Assembly (NCBI GenBank): GCA_027482225.1
Contig: JAIXWD010000014.1
Coordinates: 138,719 to 202,718 of the forward strand
Source of the DNA: Bacteroidota bacterium
GTDB lineage: Bacteria; Bacteroidota; Bacteroidia; UKL13-3
Reading direction: 5' to 3'
DNA: 64,000 nt
Positions 38,252 to 48,270 of this stretch are shown here, in pieces; position 1 is the first letter of the stretch, and the number at the start of each line of letters is the position of its first letter. The notes below the pieces were generated by a model, which worked only from the letters and a program-made list of their open reading frames with translations, was not told where the DNA came from and made no database searches. A program made the position numbers and the translations under genes.

Positions 38252-41053
38252 ATGACCATGCAAATACAATTTAAAAACCAAAAAATAGCACTTTTGTTAT
38301 GTTTTTTATTTCACATAATAGGCGTTAATGCATACGGTCAAATCTCTATAGTTACATTAGGGACTGCCAATACACAAAATTTTAACGGTTTAATCAATTC
38401 GGGGACTAACCAATCGCCATTATCAGGTTGGGAAATTGCTGAGCCTCCATCAGGCGATGATTTATATGATGCAGGTGATGGATCGGCAACTTCTTCGGGT
38501 ATTTACAGCTTTGGAACAGGTACAAATACAGATAGAGCATGGGGCTCATTAACAGCAAGTCTTTCAGAACCCATGATTATAGGTGTAAAATACACCAATA
38601 ATACACTACAAAATATATCAAGCATTGCCATACAATATACGGGTGAACAATGGCGATTAGGTAGTGTTGGACATAGCGATAAGCTTAATTTTGAATACAG
38701 TACCAATGCAACGAGTATAACCGACAATGGTGCTAATTGGATTCCAGTAAACAGTTTAGATTTTATATCTCCAACAACAACAGGTACTTCAGGAGCTTTA
38801 GACGGAAATGCTTTAGCAAACAGAACAACTTTATCAGCCAATATTGCAGTTAATGTTTTAGCTGGAACAGGATTTATTTTTATTAGATGGAGAGATCAAC
38901 ATCTTGGAGTAAATGACCATGCATTAGCCATTGACGACTTAAGTTTAACAGCATTCGCAAATATTACAACAGGAACTTATTCAGAGTTTATTGTAGATGG
39001 AACAATGACACTTGGTGGCGATATTAATATAAACGGCAGTACAACTTTTATAAATTCAAGTTCGAAAATAGACATCGGAGCCAATACACTAACCATATCA
39101 GGTGATGTTGTTGGTACACCATTATTTAAAGGGGGAGTAAACGCCAATTTAAATATTAGTGGAAGTGGTACAATTGGCACCATCAACTTCGATCAAACAG
39201 TGCCAGGAAGTACTAATCTGTTAAAAAATATGACCTTAAATAGATTAGGTGCAACGGTAACATTAGGTAGCGCATTAAATATTTCAGATTTAGATGGAAG
39301 CGTAAACTTAACATCAGGTTCTTTGGCTACAGCAGGAAATTTAACCCTATTATCATCATTTTCAGGTACAGCTAGAATTGGTACTATAACAAATGGCGTG
39401 TCTGACCTTAGCGGTAATGTTAACGCGCAAAGGCACATGCAAGGTACAGCGGTAGATTATAGAGGCTGGAGAACAATGGGGCCCATTACTAGTAATTTTG
39501 CGGTTAACCAATTAACAGATGACATCTTTGTTACAGGACCAGGTGGAGCGAGTAATGGTTTTGATGCAAGTGGTAGCAATTCATCGGTAATGTATTATGA
39601 AGAAGATTTTAACGTTATTGGGGGAAGAGGTTGGAAATCAATTGCAAATACAGCAGCAACTTTTAGTGCAGGCCAAGGTATGTTGGTATTTTTTAGAGGT
39701 GATAGAACACAAACGTCATCACTTACAAACACACTTATAGTGCCCAACAGCACAGTGATAGATGTTGTTGGACCAATTAATAAAGGTGATGTTTTGGTTA
39801 ATTTAAAGTACAATGATGATAGTAACATAGCAACTGAAGACGGATGGAATTTTGTTTCTAATCCATACCCAAGCCAAATAAATTGGGGTGGTGTAACCAA
39901 AGGCGTTTCTGTTGATAATAATGTTGCCATTCTAAATCCGCTTACTAATGGTTATGTAACATTAGGGCTAACCGACTTCATTCCTAGTCACCAAGGATTT
40001 TTTGTAAAAACCAATGCCACGTCTCAATCCATTACTTTTCTAGAAAGTGCTAAAGTAACCAACGGTACTACACCATATTTTAAAACACAGCAAAAACCTT
40101 TTGCTATAAAAATGTTTGAGGATAGCGTTAAGTATGATATTGCTCTTTTAAAATTTGAACCTGCTGCCGCAAAGAATTATGTATTTAAAGAAGATGCATT
40201 AAAAATGACCAATAGCAGAATAAATTTAGGTTTTGTAACCCCCAACAACAGAATAGTTCAAATAAATACCATACCTAATTTACCTACTAATAATACTGAT
40301 ACATTTATTATCAAAACCTCATCAAGTAAAAATGGTACACATTGGTTAACCTTTGAGGATAAAGCTATTTTACCAGCTAACAAAAGTGTAATTTTGGTTG
40401 ACGCATACAACAATAACATCATTGATGTAAAAACAACATCAACCTATGCTTTTAACATTGACAATACGTTGGCTGCAACATATGGTAATCGTTTTAAATT
40501 AATCATTACCGACCAATTCAATGCATTACCAGTAAAATTAACTTCATTTATTGGCGAGAATCAAGGTAAGTATAGCATACTAAGTTGGACGTCTGTAGCC
40601 GAGAAAAATCTGATTAACTATGAAGTTGAAAAAAGTATTGATGGAAAAACATTTGAAACCATTGGCTTAATTAAAGCAACTAATAGCAACACTAAAACAG
40701 ACTATTCTTTTTCTGATTATACTAATTCAGCTGCAAACATTATTTATTACCGTCTAAAAATTAATGAACAAAAAGGAATTGTTAATTACTCGCAAATAGT
40801 AGCTATTCAAAATAACAGTATAATTGAACCAGTTTTGAGTGTTTATCCTAATCCGGCTAATCAATTTATCAATATCAACTTGCCTGAAAATAATAACTTA
40901 AGGGAAGTGCTTTTTTATGATATTAATGGTAAGCTAATGATGACAAGCTCAAAGGCTAAAAATATTGATGTGGCTGAATTAAATGCGGGGGTGTATACCA
41001 TCCAAGTTAAAACAGACAAACTTGACCAAAGAATTAAATTTATTAAGCAGTAG
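38252..41053 (+). CDS. Exported T9SS-sorted protein, paralogue of the giant protein's C-terminal part
   Basis: About 933 residues with a signal peptide (hydrophobic core LLLCFLFHIIG, cleavage near AYGQ). The N-terminal third is a jelly-roll-like beta domain. It is followed by short repeats of the form 'DGTMTLGGDININGSTTF', then a region of about 360 residues that matches the giant protein upstream almost motif for motif (GWRTMGP / TGPGGASNGFD / SSVMYYEE / FFRGDRTQ / NPYPSQINW / ALPVKLTSF), and a T9SS signal (YPNPANQFINI ... GVYTIQVKT). ATG 38252 was chosen over the longer TTG start; ATG 38258 is equally possible. Probably a surface protein working with, or duplicated from, the upstream gene. 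Confidence 0.85.
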   Translation: MTMQIQFKNQKIALLLCFLFHIIGVNAYGQISIVTLGTANTQNFNGLINSGTNQSPLSGWEIAEPPSGDDLYDAGDGSATSSGIYSFGTGTNTDRAWGSLTASLSEPMIIGVKYTNNTLQNISSIAIQYTGEQWRLGSVGHSDKLNFEYSTNATSITDNGANWIPVNSLDFISPTTTGTSGALDGNALANRTTLSANIAVNVLAGTGFIFIRWRDQHLGVNDHALAIDDLSLTAFANITTGTYSEFIVDGTMTLGGDININGSTTFINSSSKIDIGANTLTISGDVVGTPLFKGGVNANLNISGSGTIGTINFDQTVPGSTNLLKNMTLNRLGATVTLGSALNISDLDGSVNLTSGSLATAGNLTLLSSFSGTARIGTITNGVSDLSGNVNAQRHMQGTAVDYRGWRTMGPITSNFAVNQLTDDIFVTGPGGASNGFDASGSNSSVMYYEEDFNVIGGRGWKSIANTAATFSAGQGMLVFFRGDRTQTSSLTNTLIVPNSTVIDVVGPINKGDVLVNLKYNDDSNIATEDGWNFVSNPYPSQINWGGVTKGVSVDNNVAILNPLTNGYVTLGLTDFIPSHQGFFVKTNATSQSITFLESAKVTNGTTPYFKTQQKPFAIKMFEDSVKYDIALLKFEPAAAKNYVFKEDALKMTNSRINLGFVTPNNRIVQINTIPNLPTNNTDTFIIKTSSSKNGTHWLTFEDKAILPANKSVILVDAYNNNIIDVKTTSTYAFNIDNTLAATYGNRFKLIITDQFNALPVKLTSFIGENQGKYSILSWTSVAEKNLINYEVEKSIDGKTFETIGLIKATNSNTKTDYSFSDYTNSAANIIYYRLKINEQKGIVNYSQIVAIQNNSIIEPVLSVYPNPANQFININLPENNNLREVLFYDINGKLMMTSSKAKNIDVAELNAGVYTIQVKTDKLDQRIKFIKQ

Positions 41054-41142
41054 CGTAATATTAAAAATTAACTATTAATAATAACATAACCGTAATTAAA
41101 CTAAGAATGTATAACCTACTGTTTATAAAATATAAAAGCTAG

Positions 41143-41778
41143 ATGAAAGTCTATAAAACAATTAAGTTCATTATACTCTTTTTGTTGTTAGTTATTGCTG
41201 ATAATGCAATTGCTCAGTATTCGGGTGAATACGATTACAATGAAGATGAATATGATGGTAGCTACGAATACAATCATTACAACAATAATATCTATGAAAG
41301 ATATTCAGAGGATGAATACCGCAAGAGACAAGAACGTTTTTATAGAAAAAGCTATGAAGAAGAAGATTTGTACAACGGAGGATACCGTAGGAAAAATTAT
41401 TCTTCTTCAGATGGTTATTACAATGGCAATGGATTAGGTATAGGAGGATTAAATGGAAAGTCATCCTCAAGATTTGGAGGAAATAACCTACCCACACCTA
41501 CAAAGCCTAAAGATAGAGATTTAGAAAATAAAGAAATTGGAATTATAGATGGCATTGACAAAATGGGCCAAGACGGAAAAGGAGGAGTAAGTAATTCCGA
41601 CAATCCTGGACAAGGACGTGGTGAAATAGATCCAAAAGACGACAAAAAAACCGAGGATGCACCACCACCACCTGATGAGCCAGATATCCCAGTTGACACA
41701 GCCATCCCTTTACTTATTTCGGGTGGAATAATGTTAGCAAGATTCAAATTGAAAAAAACAAAAAACGCGTTAGTATAA
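41143..41778 (+). CDS. Small secreted protein with PID/PEP-CTERM-like tail
   Basis: A 211-residue protein with a signal peptide (about 1-25, ending NAIAQ), a strongly Tyr/Asp/Glu/Asn-rich segment (about 26-75), a Gly/Ser-rich middle, a proline-rich stretch (DAPPPPDEPDIP) and a C-terminal module PVDTAIPLLISGGIML followed by basic residues (FKLKK). A P-(I/V)-D motif, a short hydrophobic helix and a basic end are the layout of PID-CTERM/PEP-CTERM-type sorting tails of Bacteroidota. It is the third of three consecutive plus-strand surface genes. The stop codon lies within the hairpin of the following terminator. Function unknown. Confidence 0.7.
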   Translation: MKVYKTIKFIILFLLLVIADNAIAQYSGEYDYNEDEYDGSYEYNHYNNNIYERYSEDEYRKRQERFYRKSYEEEDLYNGGYRRKNYSSSDGYYNGNGLGIGGLNGKSSSRFGGNNLPTPTKPKDRDLENKEIGIIDGIDKMGQDGKGGVSNSDNPGQGRGEIDPKDDKKTEDAPPPPDEPDIPVDTAIPLLISGGIMLARFKLKKTKNALV

Positions 41779-41794
41779 CTAACGCGTTTTTTTT
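41764..41794. terminator. Terminator overlapping the end of the 211-residue protein gene
   Basis: AACGCGTTAGT (41764-41774) and ACTAACGCGTT (41778-41788) form a perfect 11-bp stem with a 3-base loop, followed by a T run and preceded by A-rich sequence. The last codons of the upstream gene form the left arm, and the loop plus the first base of the right arm is its TAA stop. It can act in both directions between convergent genes. Confidence 0.88.
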
Positions 41795-43817
41795 ATTGAT
41801 TATTAATGAGCTGCCAAAAATCTGTAAGGTTATTTGAGGGTAAACCACAAGATTTATCAATACATCTGTAAAAATGAACCAACTCAGTAATATGTTTATC
41901 AGCCAATAAAGGAATGGTAGACTTGGAATTAATTACCACTGCCAATTTATTTGGTAAGTATTGTTTATGTAAATCAAATAGGAAATCAGCAGCAGTTTTT
42001 CCAACACAAACCAGTTGATTAAATCCATAGTATTTAAATAAAATTACTTGCAACCAATTACTGTATCCCATTGGATGTTTTTCTATTTTGGATTGTACGC
42101 CTAATATCATTCGCTCGCAAATCTCGTGGTAGTTATCCTCATCAAACAAGTAACCAATTTGCATTAAACATTTGGCTAAGATTGAATTTGAAGAAGAAAT
42201 CACATCATCATTTACATCTATTTTTCGGGCAACAAGTTGACTATCTTGGTGAGATTTAAAATAGAATAATCCCTTTTCTTTATCATAAAACTGTTCGATG
42301 CATGTATCTAGTATTTGTTTCGCAAATAGCAAATACTTTTCTTCACTACTTGCTTCAAACAAACGAATTAATGCCTCTATTGTAGTTGCATAATCTTCGG
42401 CAAATGCTTTGATGGTTGTATTTCCATTTTTGTGTATCCTATACAAAGTTTCATGCTGCCAAATCTCCGTCATTATAAAATCGGCAGCAGTTTTAGCACT
42501 TAACAAATAGCCTAAATCACCAAATAGCAAATAAGCATCCGAGTAGGCTTTTATCATTAATGCATTCCATGAGGTAATCATCTTATCATCCAAACCTGGC
42601 CTTATGCGTTTTATTCTCGCATCAAGTAAAAGCTGATTACAATTTTCAATTATTAACTCAATATCTGAAATATATTTACCTGTTAACTTTTCAAGCTCTT
42701 CATCAGTTCGTGTTTTATACAAAATGTTGGTTCCATCATCCCAATTTCCGTATGCATCAATACTAAAATATAAACCATACAAAGGGGCATCATCACCTAA
42801 AAGTTCTTGTATTTCCTTATAAGTCCATGTATAAAACTTCCCTTCTACTCCTTCACTATCGGCATCTAAAGCACTATAAAAATAACCTTGTTCGTGAGTT
42901 AATTCACGCTTTATAAATTGTAAAGTTTGATGAATGGTTTTTGCATACAATTGTTTTCCTGTAACCTGATAGGCTTGCGCATATAAACTTATAAGTTGAG
43001 CATTATCGTAAAGCATTTTTTCAAAGTGGGGTACTTTCCAATAACTATCCGTACTATACCTACAAAAGCCACCGCCAACTTGATCATATATACCACCTTC
43101 AGCCATTTTATCGAGTGTGGTAACAACACCTTCTAACAGCGAAAGGTCTTTAGTATAATGGTATTGATTTAAAAACAACTCCCAGTTATTGGGCATAGGA
43201 AATTTAGGTGCCCATGAATAGCCACCATATTGAATATCGAAGTTTTGCTTCCAGTTATTTATTATTTCTTTGACCTTACTTTTGCTTATAAGCTTAGCAT
43301 CAATTTCTTGAAAAAACACATCTAATTTTCTGATACCTGCAGTTAACTCTGTAGCATATTGCATGGCCTCTTCTGTTTTGTGCTCATAAAAATCAGCCAA
43401 AGATTTTAACACCCGCTCCCACTCCTGCTTTGGGAAATAAGTACCACCATGTATGGGCCTGCCATCGGGTAAAGTAAAACAATTTAATGGCCAACCTCCC
43501 CTTCCGGTTAATAACTGTACCGCATCCATGTATACTTGATCAATATCTGGCCTTTCCTCCCTATCTACTTTTATACATACAAAATGTTCGTTCATTATAG
43601 CAGCGGTATCTTCTTTTTCAAAACATTCACGCTCCATTACATGGCACCAATGACAAGCAGAATACCCAATACTTACCAAAACCAACTTATGCTCTCTTTT
43701 AGCCTTATCAAAAGCTTCATCACCCCACTCATACCAATCAACAGGATTATGAGCATGCTGCAACAAGTATGGACTTGAAGCATTGATTAATTTATTGGTG
43801 TATTTTTTATTTCCCAT
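41793..43817 (-). CDS. Thioredoxin-domain DUF255 protein (SPATA20/YyaL family)
   Basis: A 674-residue cytoplasmic protein. The N-terminal thioredoxin-like domain (about 1-165) has the family-specific CHWC motif (C55-C58, in [14 protein letters not shown]) and the [13 protein letters not shown] and [10 protein letters not shown] segments. The rest is an (alpha/alpha)6-type glycosidase-like fold region ([24 protein letters not shown]). These proteins are conserved from bacteria to mammals (SPATA20); the biochemical role is unsettled. The ATG at 43817 was chosen over a 22-codon longer start because the conserved sequence begins just after it and the longer form would overlap the divergent gene. 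A TAGCTTTG box lies 6 bp upstream. Confidence 0.88.
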   Translation of the reverse strand: MGNKKYTNKLINASSPYLLQHAHNPVDWYEWGDEAFDKAKREHKLVLVSIGYSACHWCHVMERECFEKEDTAAIMNEHFVCIKVDREERPDIDQVYMDAVQLLTGRGGWPLNCFTLPDGRPIHGGTYFPKQEWERVLKSLADFYEHKTEEAMQYATELTAGIRKLDVFFQEIDAKLISKSKVKEIINNWKQNFDIQYGGYSWAPKFPMPNNWELFLNQYHYTKDLSLLEGVVTTLDKMAEGGIYDQVGGGFCRYSTDSYWKVPHFEKMLYDNAQLISLYAQAYQVTGKQLYAKTIHQTLQFIKRELTHEQGYFYSALDADSEGVEGKFYTWTYKEIQELLGDDAPLYGLYFSIDAYGNWDDGTNILYKTRTDEELEKLTGKYISDIELIIENCNQLLLDARIKRIRPGLDDKMITSWNALMIKAYSDAYLLFGDLGYLLSAKTAADFIMTEIWQHETLYRIHKNGNTTIKAFAEDYATTIEALIRLFEASSEEKYLLFAKQILDTCIEQFYDKEKGLFYFKSHQDSQLVARKIDVNDDVISSSNSILAKCLMQIGYLFDEDNYHEICERMILGVQSKIEKHPMGYSNWLQVILFKYYGFNQLVCVGKTAADFLFDLHKQYLPNKLAVVINSKSTIPLLADKHITELVHFYRCIDKSCGLPSNNLTDFWQLINNQ

Positions 43818-43822
43818 CGTGG

Positions 43823-43858
43823 CAAAGCTAAGTATTGAAAAAATATTATTTATATTTG
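43823..43858. promoter_or_regulatory. Divergent -7 boxes between the DUF255 and comM/yifB genes
   Basis: In the 73-bp space between the divergent starts (43817 and 43891) there is TAGCTTTG on the minus strand (43823-43830) and TATATTTG on the plus strand (43851-43858). Both are exact TAnnTTTG boxes placed correctly for their genes. No TTG lies at the standard 17-bp distance on either strand, so the upstream halves are weak. Confidence 0.45.
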
Positions 43859-43890
43859 ATTTGTATATAGTAATTAAACCCAAAAGCCCT

Positions 43891-45435
43891 ATGCTAATTA
43901 AAACATACGGAAGTGCAGTTCATGGCGTTAATGCCGTAACCATTACAATTGAAGTTAATGTTTCCAATCAAGGTGTTGGCTATAGTTTGGTAGGATTACC
44001 CGATAATGCCGTTAAAGAAGGTCATCACAGAATAGAAACTGCTGTAAAAAATATGGGCTTAAAAATGCCACGCTTACGTGTGGTTATTAATATGGCACCT
44101 GCAGATATTCGTAAAGAAGGCTCTTCATATGATTTACCCATTGCATTAGGCTATTTGGCAGGTTCAGAACAAATGCTTGGAGAAAATTTAAGCAAGTATA
44201 TTATTATGGGTGAACTTGCTTTAGATGGATCTTTAAAACCAATTAAAGGAGCTTTACCTATTGCCATACAAGCACGCAAAGAAGGGTTTGAAGGTTTTAT
44301 TTTACCAAAAGAAAATGCACGTGAAGCGGCCATTGTAAATAACTTAAAAGTTTATGGCGTAGATAATATAAAAGAGGTGATTGATTTTTTTAATAATGAA
44401 GGAAATCTTACACAATTTGAAATAGATACACGTGCTGAGTTTGAAAACAACTTGCATAAAAACGAAAATGATTTCTCGGATGTACGCGGACAAGAGAATA
44501 TAAAAAGAGCCCTAGAGATAGCAGCAGCAGGTGGACATAATGTAATACTTATTGGTCCACCAGGTGCAGGAAAAACAATGCTTGCAAAACGTTTACCTAG
44601 CATACTTCCACCACTCACTTTACACGAAGCATTGGAAACAACTAAAATACATTCGGTTGCTGGAAGATTAAACAAAGAAACATCATTACTTTATCAAAGA
44701 CCTTTTAGAAGTCCACATCATACCATTTCTGATATTGCCTTAGTAGGTGGCGGAAATAATCCGCAACCAGGTGAAATTAGTTTAGCCCATCATGGTGTAC
44801 TTTTTTTGGATGAATTACCAGAATTTAAACGCACTGTTTTAGAAGTAATGCGCCAACCATTAGAGGAAAGAAGAATAACCATTTCTCGTGCTAAATTTTC
44901 TATAGAATACCCATCTAGTTTTATGTTAATTGCTTCCATGAACCCTTGCCCGTGTGGTTACTTTAATCACCCCGAAAAAGAATGTGTTTGCGGACCTGGA
45001 ATGGTTCAAAAATATTTAAGTAAGGTATCAGGACCACTACTAGATAGAATTGACATACACATAGAAGTAACGCCAGTTGATTTTGAACAGTTAACTGATA
45101 CCAGAAAAGCAGAAAAAAGTGAACTTATACGCGAGCGTGTAATACGGGCGCGAGAAATACAAACGGAACGATTTACCGAAAATGAAGGAATACATAGCAA
45201 TGCCATGATGAGTAGTACAAAAGTTAGAGAGGTTTGTCAAATAAATTCTGCAGGACAAACACTTTTAAAAACAGCCATGAATAGACTACAATTATCGGCA
45301 AGGGCTTATGACAGGATTTTAAAGGTTGCTCGCACAATTGCAGATTTAGATGCGAGTGTTGAAATTAAAATTGAACATCTAGCCGAAGCCATTCAGTACC
45401 GCAGTTTAGATAGGGAAAGTTGGGGTGCAAATTAG
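43891..45435 (+). CDS. YifB/ComM-family magnesium chelatase-like AAA+ ATPase
   Basis: A 514-residue protein. The N-terminal domain (about 1-170) is of the Lon-protease-like ChlI type. It is followed by an AAA+ module with Walker A GPPGAGKT (222-229), Walker B (LFLDELPEF) and the cysteine cluster [17 protein letters not shown] that is typical of this family, and then the C-terminal ChlI domain. ComM is a helicase that promotes branch migration during natural transformation; in other bacteria the homologue is called YifB. The ATG at 43891 gives the usual length and N-terminus ([12 protein letters not shown]). A longer frame exists but would overlap the divergent gene. Confidence 0.92.
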   Translation: MLIKTYGSAVHGVNAVTITIEVNVSNQGVGYSLVGLPDNAVKEGHHRIETAVKNMGLKMPRLRVVINMAPADIRKEGSSYDLPIALGYLAGSEQMLGENLSKYIIMGELALDGSLKPIKGALPIAIQARKEGFEGFILPKENAREAAIVNNLKVYGVDNIKEVIDFFNNEGNLTQFEIDTRAEFENNLHKNENDFSDVRGQENIKRALEIAAAGGHNVILIGPPGAGKTMLAKRLPSILPPLTLHEALETTKIHSVAGRLNKETSLLYQRPFRSPHHTISDIALVGGGNNPQPGEISLAHHGVLFLDELPEFKRTVLEVMRQPLEERRITISRAKFSIEYPSSFMLIASMNPCPCGYFNHPEKECVCGPGMVQKYLSKVSGPLLDRIDIHIEVTPVDFEQLTDTRKAEKSELIRERVIRAREIQTERFTENEGIHSNAMMSSTKVREVCQINSAGQTLLKTAMNRLQLSARAYDRILKVARTIADLDASVEIKIEHLAEAIQYRSLDRESWGAN

Positions 45436-45437
45436 CA

Positions 45438-45797
45438 CTAACCAATATGCAACTCAATGCAAGGATCCCAAAATACTTCTTTAAATTTAACTACTTCATC
45501 ATTAATAACTGCTACTCCATCTTGTGCTAATAATTCTTGCATACGGGTGGGTGTTTCAAAATGGAATTTTCCAGTTAGTATGCCATTTCTATTTACAACA
45601 CGCTGTGCAGGAACATCTGGTAAAGCATGAGCAGCATTCATGGCATATCCAACCATACGGCTACTTTTAGCCGTGCCCAAGTATTTGGCAATTGCACCAT
45701 AACTGGTTACCCTTCCTTTTGGTATAAGTTTAACCACTTCATACACATCATTAAAGAAGGTACTGTGTTTGGTTATTGGCGTTTTTTGCATAGGCAA
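45438..45797 (-). CDS. Alkyltransferase-like MGMT-family DNA-binding protein without active cysteine
   Basis: A 119-residue protein matching the C-terminal DNA-binding domain of O6-alkylguanine-DNA alkyltransferases: IPKGRVTSYGAIAKYLG, SSRMVGYAMNAA and RVVNRNGILTG. The catalytic PCHRV motif is replaced by PAQRV (63-67), so Cys and His are both gone and alkyl transfer is not possible. Such alkyltransferase-like proteins bind alkylated DNA and hand the lesion to nucleotide excision repair in other organisms. It is convergent with the comM/yifB gene with only 2 bp between stops. Confidence 0.85.
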   Translation of the reverse strand: MPMQKTPITKHSTFFNDVYEVVKLIPKGRVTSYGAIAKYLGTAKSSRMVGYAMNAAHALPDVPAQRVVNRNGILTGKFHFETPTRMQELLAQDGVAVINDEVVKFKEVFWDPCIELHIG

Positions 45798-45862
45798 TTA
45801 TAATTAATGTCAGTTAGCCAATCAACACTAAATGATTTGAATTAAACCCTTAAATTCGCCCC

Positions 45863-46480
45863 ATGAGTTTTTTAACTAAAGTTAAATTTAGCAACGTGAA
45901 CAACCTAAGTGATGCACGTTATGCAGCAGCTGTTGGTATAGAGTATATAGGTTTTTGTTTTGATAATTCTAACCCTAATTACATTGCACCAATCAAGGCA
46001 AAAGAAATGATTGATTGGATTACGGGTAGTCATATTGTAGCCGAATTTGGCAATCAATCTATTGACGAAATAAAAGATATTAGTGAGCTATTACAAGTTG
46101 ATGCCGTTGAAGTAAATAACACAATTTTACCCGATGAACTTCCTCAAATTGGCAAAGCCATTATTAAAAAAATAGATGTAAACGCATATTCTGAAGAACA
46201 ACTTGCAAATGAATTGGCGGCCTACGCAAAGTATTGTGATGCATTTCATGTTTATGCATCAACCCAACCCGAAAATTACGATTGTGAGCAATTGGTTGAT
46301 TTATGTAAAAGCTACCAAATCATTTGGGGTTTAGCCATTTCAACTCAAACTGTTATAAACACCATCCATTCATTTAATCCCTTTGCCATCCATGTGTCTG
46401 GAGGTTCAGAAGAAAAGGTAGGTATAAAAGATTTTGATGACTTGAATGAATTATTGGAAATAATTACCTTAGAAGAATAA
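45863..46480 (+). CDS. TrpF-like (phosphoribosylanthranilate isomerase-related) barrel protein
   Basis: A 205-residue single-domain protein resembling TrpF: a first strand VKFSNVNNLSDARYAAAVGIEYIGFCFD, a central EFGNQSIDEI region, and a final VSGGSEEKVGIKDFDD that resembles the phosphate-binding loop of TrpF (SGVE...PGxKD). The catalytic cysteine motif KICG is here KFSN, so the isomerase reaction is doubtful. No other tryptophan biosynthesis gene is present; the neighbours are an alkyltransferase-like gene and an mgtC-like gene 13 bp downstream. It may be a diverged paralogue with another function. Confidence 0.7.
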   Translation: MSFLTKVKFSNVNNLSDARYAAAVGIEYIGFCFDNSNPNYIAPIKAKEMIDWITGSHIVAEFGNQSIDEIKDISELLQVDAVEVNNTILPDELPQIGKAIIKKIDVNAYSEEQLANELAAYAKYCDAFHVYASTQPENYDCEQLVDLCKSYQIIWGLAISTQTVINTIHSFNPFAIHVSGGSEEKVGIKDFDDLNELLEIITLEE

Positions 46481-46493
46481 TTATTTAAACCTG

Positions 46494-47195
46494 ATGCACA
46501 TTACAGAAATAAGTATTGGCACTTTTGAGCACCGCTTATTATTAGCCTTTGTTTTAGGAACAATTATTGGCTTTGAAAGGCAATGGCGGCATAAATTGGC
46601 GGGTGTAAAAACCAATGCCTTAGTTGCGGGTGGTGCGGCTTTATTTATACTGTTATCAGAGAAAATTGTTGGCGATACTTCGTCTGCTTCTCGTATTGCA
46701 GCAAACATTGTAACTGGTGTTGGTTTTTTGGGAGCAGGTGTAATGATGCGAAATGGAAATAACATTAAAGGCATAAATACAGCTGCAACAATTTGGTGCT
46801 CATCAGCAATTGGTTCACTTGCAGGAATAGGTTATTGGTACGAAAGTTTAATAGGTACTGCTTTTGTTGTTATTGGTAATGTTCTATTAAGACCTATTGG
46901 CGATAAAATTGATCATCGCATCAATCAAATTACGGAATCTGGAAATTCATATTTACTTAATATTACATTACAACAAGGTGCAATGGCCTTTATTAAACAC
47001 AGCTTATTAGATGGTGTTGCAGCAGAATCAACCCTACATATTACAGCTATTCAAACCAAAGGAAATACAGAAATTATTGCAGATATACATTCGCTTGATA
47101 GACGACAAACAGACATAGAAAATATAGTAAATAAGCTTTCGTCATTAAATGAAATTACAGCCATAAAATGGGAGGAAGTAAAACCCGTAATTTAA
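46494..47195 (+). CDS. MgtC/SapB family membrane protein
   Basis: A 233-residue protein with about four to five N-terminal membrane helices carrying the MgtC motifs GTIIGFERQWR(HK)LAGVKTNALVA and GVGFLGAGVMM ... GINTAATIW, followed by a cytoplasmic C-terminal ACT-like domain of about 90 residues. MgtC proteins support growth in low magnesium or at low pH and can affect the F-type ATPase. The role in this free-standing setting is unknown. It starts 13 bp after the TrpF-like gene and ends 1 bp before anmK, so the three genes probably form an operon. Confidence 0.88.
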   Translation: MHITEISIGTFEHRLLLAFVLGTIIGFERQWRHKLAGVKTNALVAGGAALFILLSEKIVGDTSSASRIAANIVTGVGFLGAGVMMRNGNNIKGINTAATIWCSSAIGSLAGIGYWYESLIGTAFVVIGNVLLRPIGDKIDHRINQITESGNSYLLNITLQQGAMAFIKHSLLDGVAAESTLHITAIQTKGNTEIIADIHSLDRRQTDIENIVNKLSSLNEITAIKWEEVKPVI

Positions 47196-47196
47196 T

Positions 47197-48270
47197 ATGG
47201 CTGCAACCAATGAAAAAAATAGGTATAGGGTAATTGGTGTCATGTCGGGCACTTCGCTTGATGGAATAGACATTGCTTATTGCGAGTTTAATTTCATAGC
47301 AGAAAAATGGCAATACAAAATTGTAACTGCTGAAACCATACCATACAACAAAACATGGTTAACTAGGTTAAAAGAGTTGCACAAACAACCTGCTTTTGTA
47401 TTTCCTAAAACTGATGCATTTTATGGCAAATATATTGGGCAGCTTATTAATACTTTCATTACTAAACATCAACTTCAAATTGATTTTATTGCAAGCCACG
47501 GACACACCATTTTTCATCAACCCGATAAAGGATATACGGCACAAATTGGAAACGGGGCAAATATTTATGCTGAAACAGGCATAACAACCATTAATGATTT
47601 TAGAGTTGTTGATGTGGCTATGGGCGGACAAGGCGCTCCTTTGGTACCAATTGGAGATGAGTTACTTTTTAATGAATTTGATGGTTGCCTTAATTTAGGT
47701 GGATTTAGCAACATTAGTTTTAAAAAAGAAAAACAGCGGGTGGCCTTTGATATAAGTCCTTGTAATATGATAATGAATCCCATTGCTAATTTATTGGGCC
47801 TTGATTATGATGATGAAGGTAAACTGGCTGCTCAAGGAGAAATTAATGACCAACTTTTAAACCAATTAAACGCATTGCCTTTTTATATAAAAATGCCACC
47901 AAAATCATTGGGCATAGAGTGGGTAACCGAACATTTTTGGCCCGTGGTTAAGCAGTACCCAATACCCCCTATTGATTTATTAGCCACACTAAACAAGCAC
48001 ATTGTACAACAAATAGTTATTATCATTAAGGCAAATAATTTAAAAAAAATATTAACTACAGGTGGAGGGGCGTTTAATAAATTGATGATTGATGATATAA
48101 ATGCACAAACACAAAACGCACTGATCATTCCAGATAATCTATTAGTAAACTACAAAGAGGCATTAATCTTCGGATTTTTAGGTGTTTTAAGATTAATAAA
48201 AACCAACAACAGTTTAACACACATTACAGGCGCTTCAAAAGACAGTATAGGTGGTTGCATTTGGGGATAA
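47197..48270 (+). CDS. anmK: Anhydro-N-acetylmuramic acid kinase
   Basis: A 357-residue kinase of the ASKHA fold that opens and phosphorylates 1,6-anhydro-MurNAc to MurNAc-6-phosphate during recycling of peptidoglycan. The motif GVMSGTSLDGID (about 14-25) is diagnostic. Others are the GHTIFHQP segment, the FRVVDVAMGGQGAPLVP loop with the catalytic aspartate, and TTGGGAFN near the end. It lies directly downstream of the mgtC-like gene. No other recycling gene is in the window. Confidence 0.94.
   Translation: MAATNEKNRYRVIGVMSGTSLDGIDIAYCEFNFIAEKWQYKIVTAETIPYNKTWLTRLKELHKQPAFVFPKTDAFYGKYIGQLINTFITKHQLQIDFIASHGHTIFHQPDKGYTAQIGNGANIYAETGITTINDFRVVDVAMGGQGAPLVPIGDELLFNEFDGCLNLGGFSNISFKKEKQRVAFDISPCNMIMNPIANLLGLDYDDEGKLAAQGEINDQLLNQLNALPFYIKMPPKSLGIEWVTEHFWPVVKQYPIPPIDLLATLNKHIVQQIVIIIKANNLKKILTTGGGAFNKLMIDDINAQTQNALIIPDNLLVNYKEALIFGFLGVLRLIKTNNSLTHITGASKDSIGGCIWG

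Noticed and set aside
43783-43890. N-terminal extensions of the ComM/YifB and DUF255 proteins
   Set aside because: The extensions would overlap each other in a divergent promoter region, and family conservation begins at ATG 43891 and just after ATG 43817.
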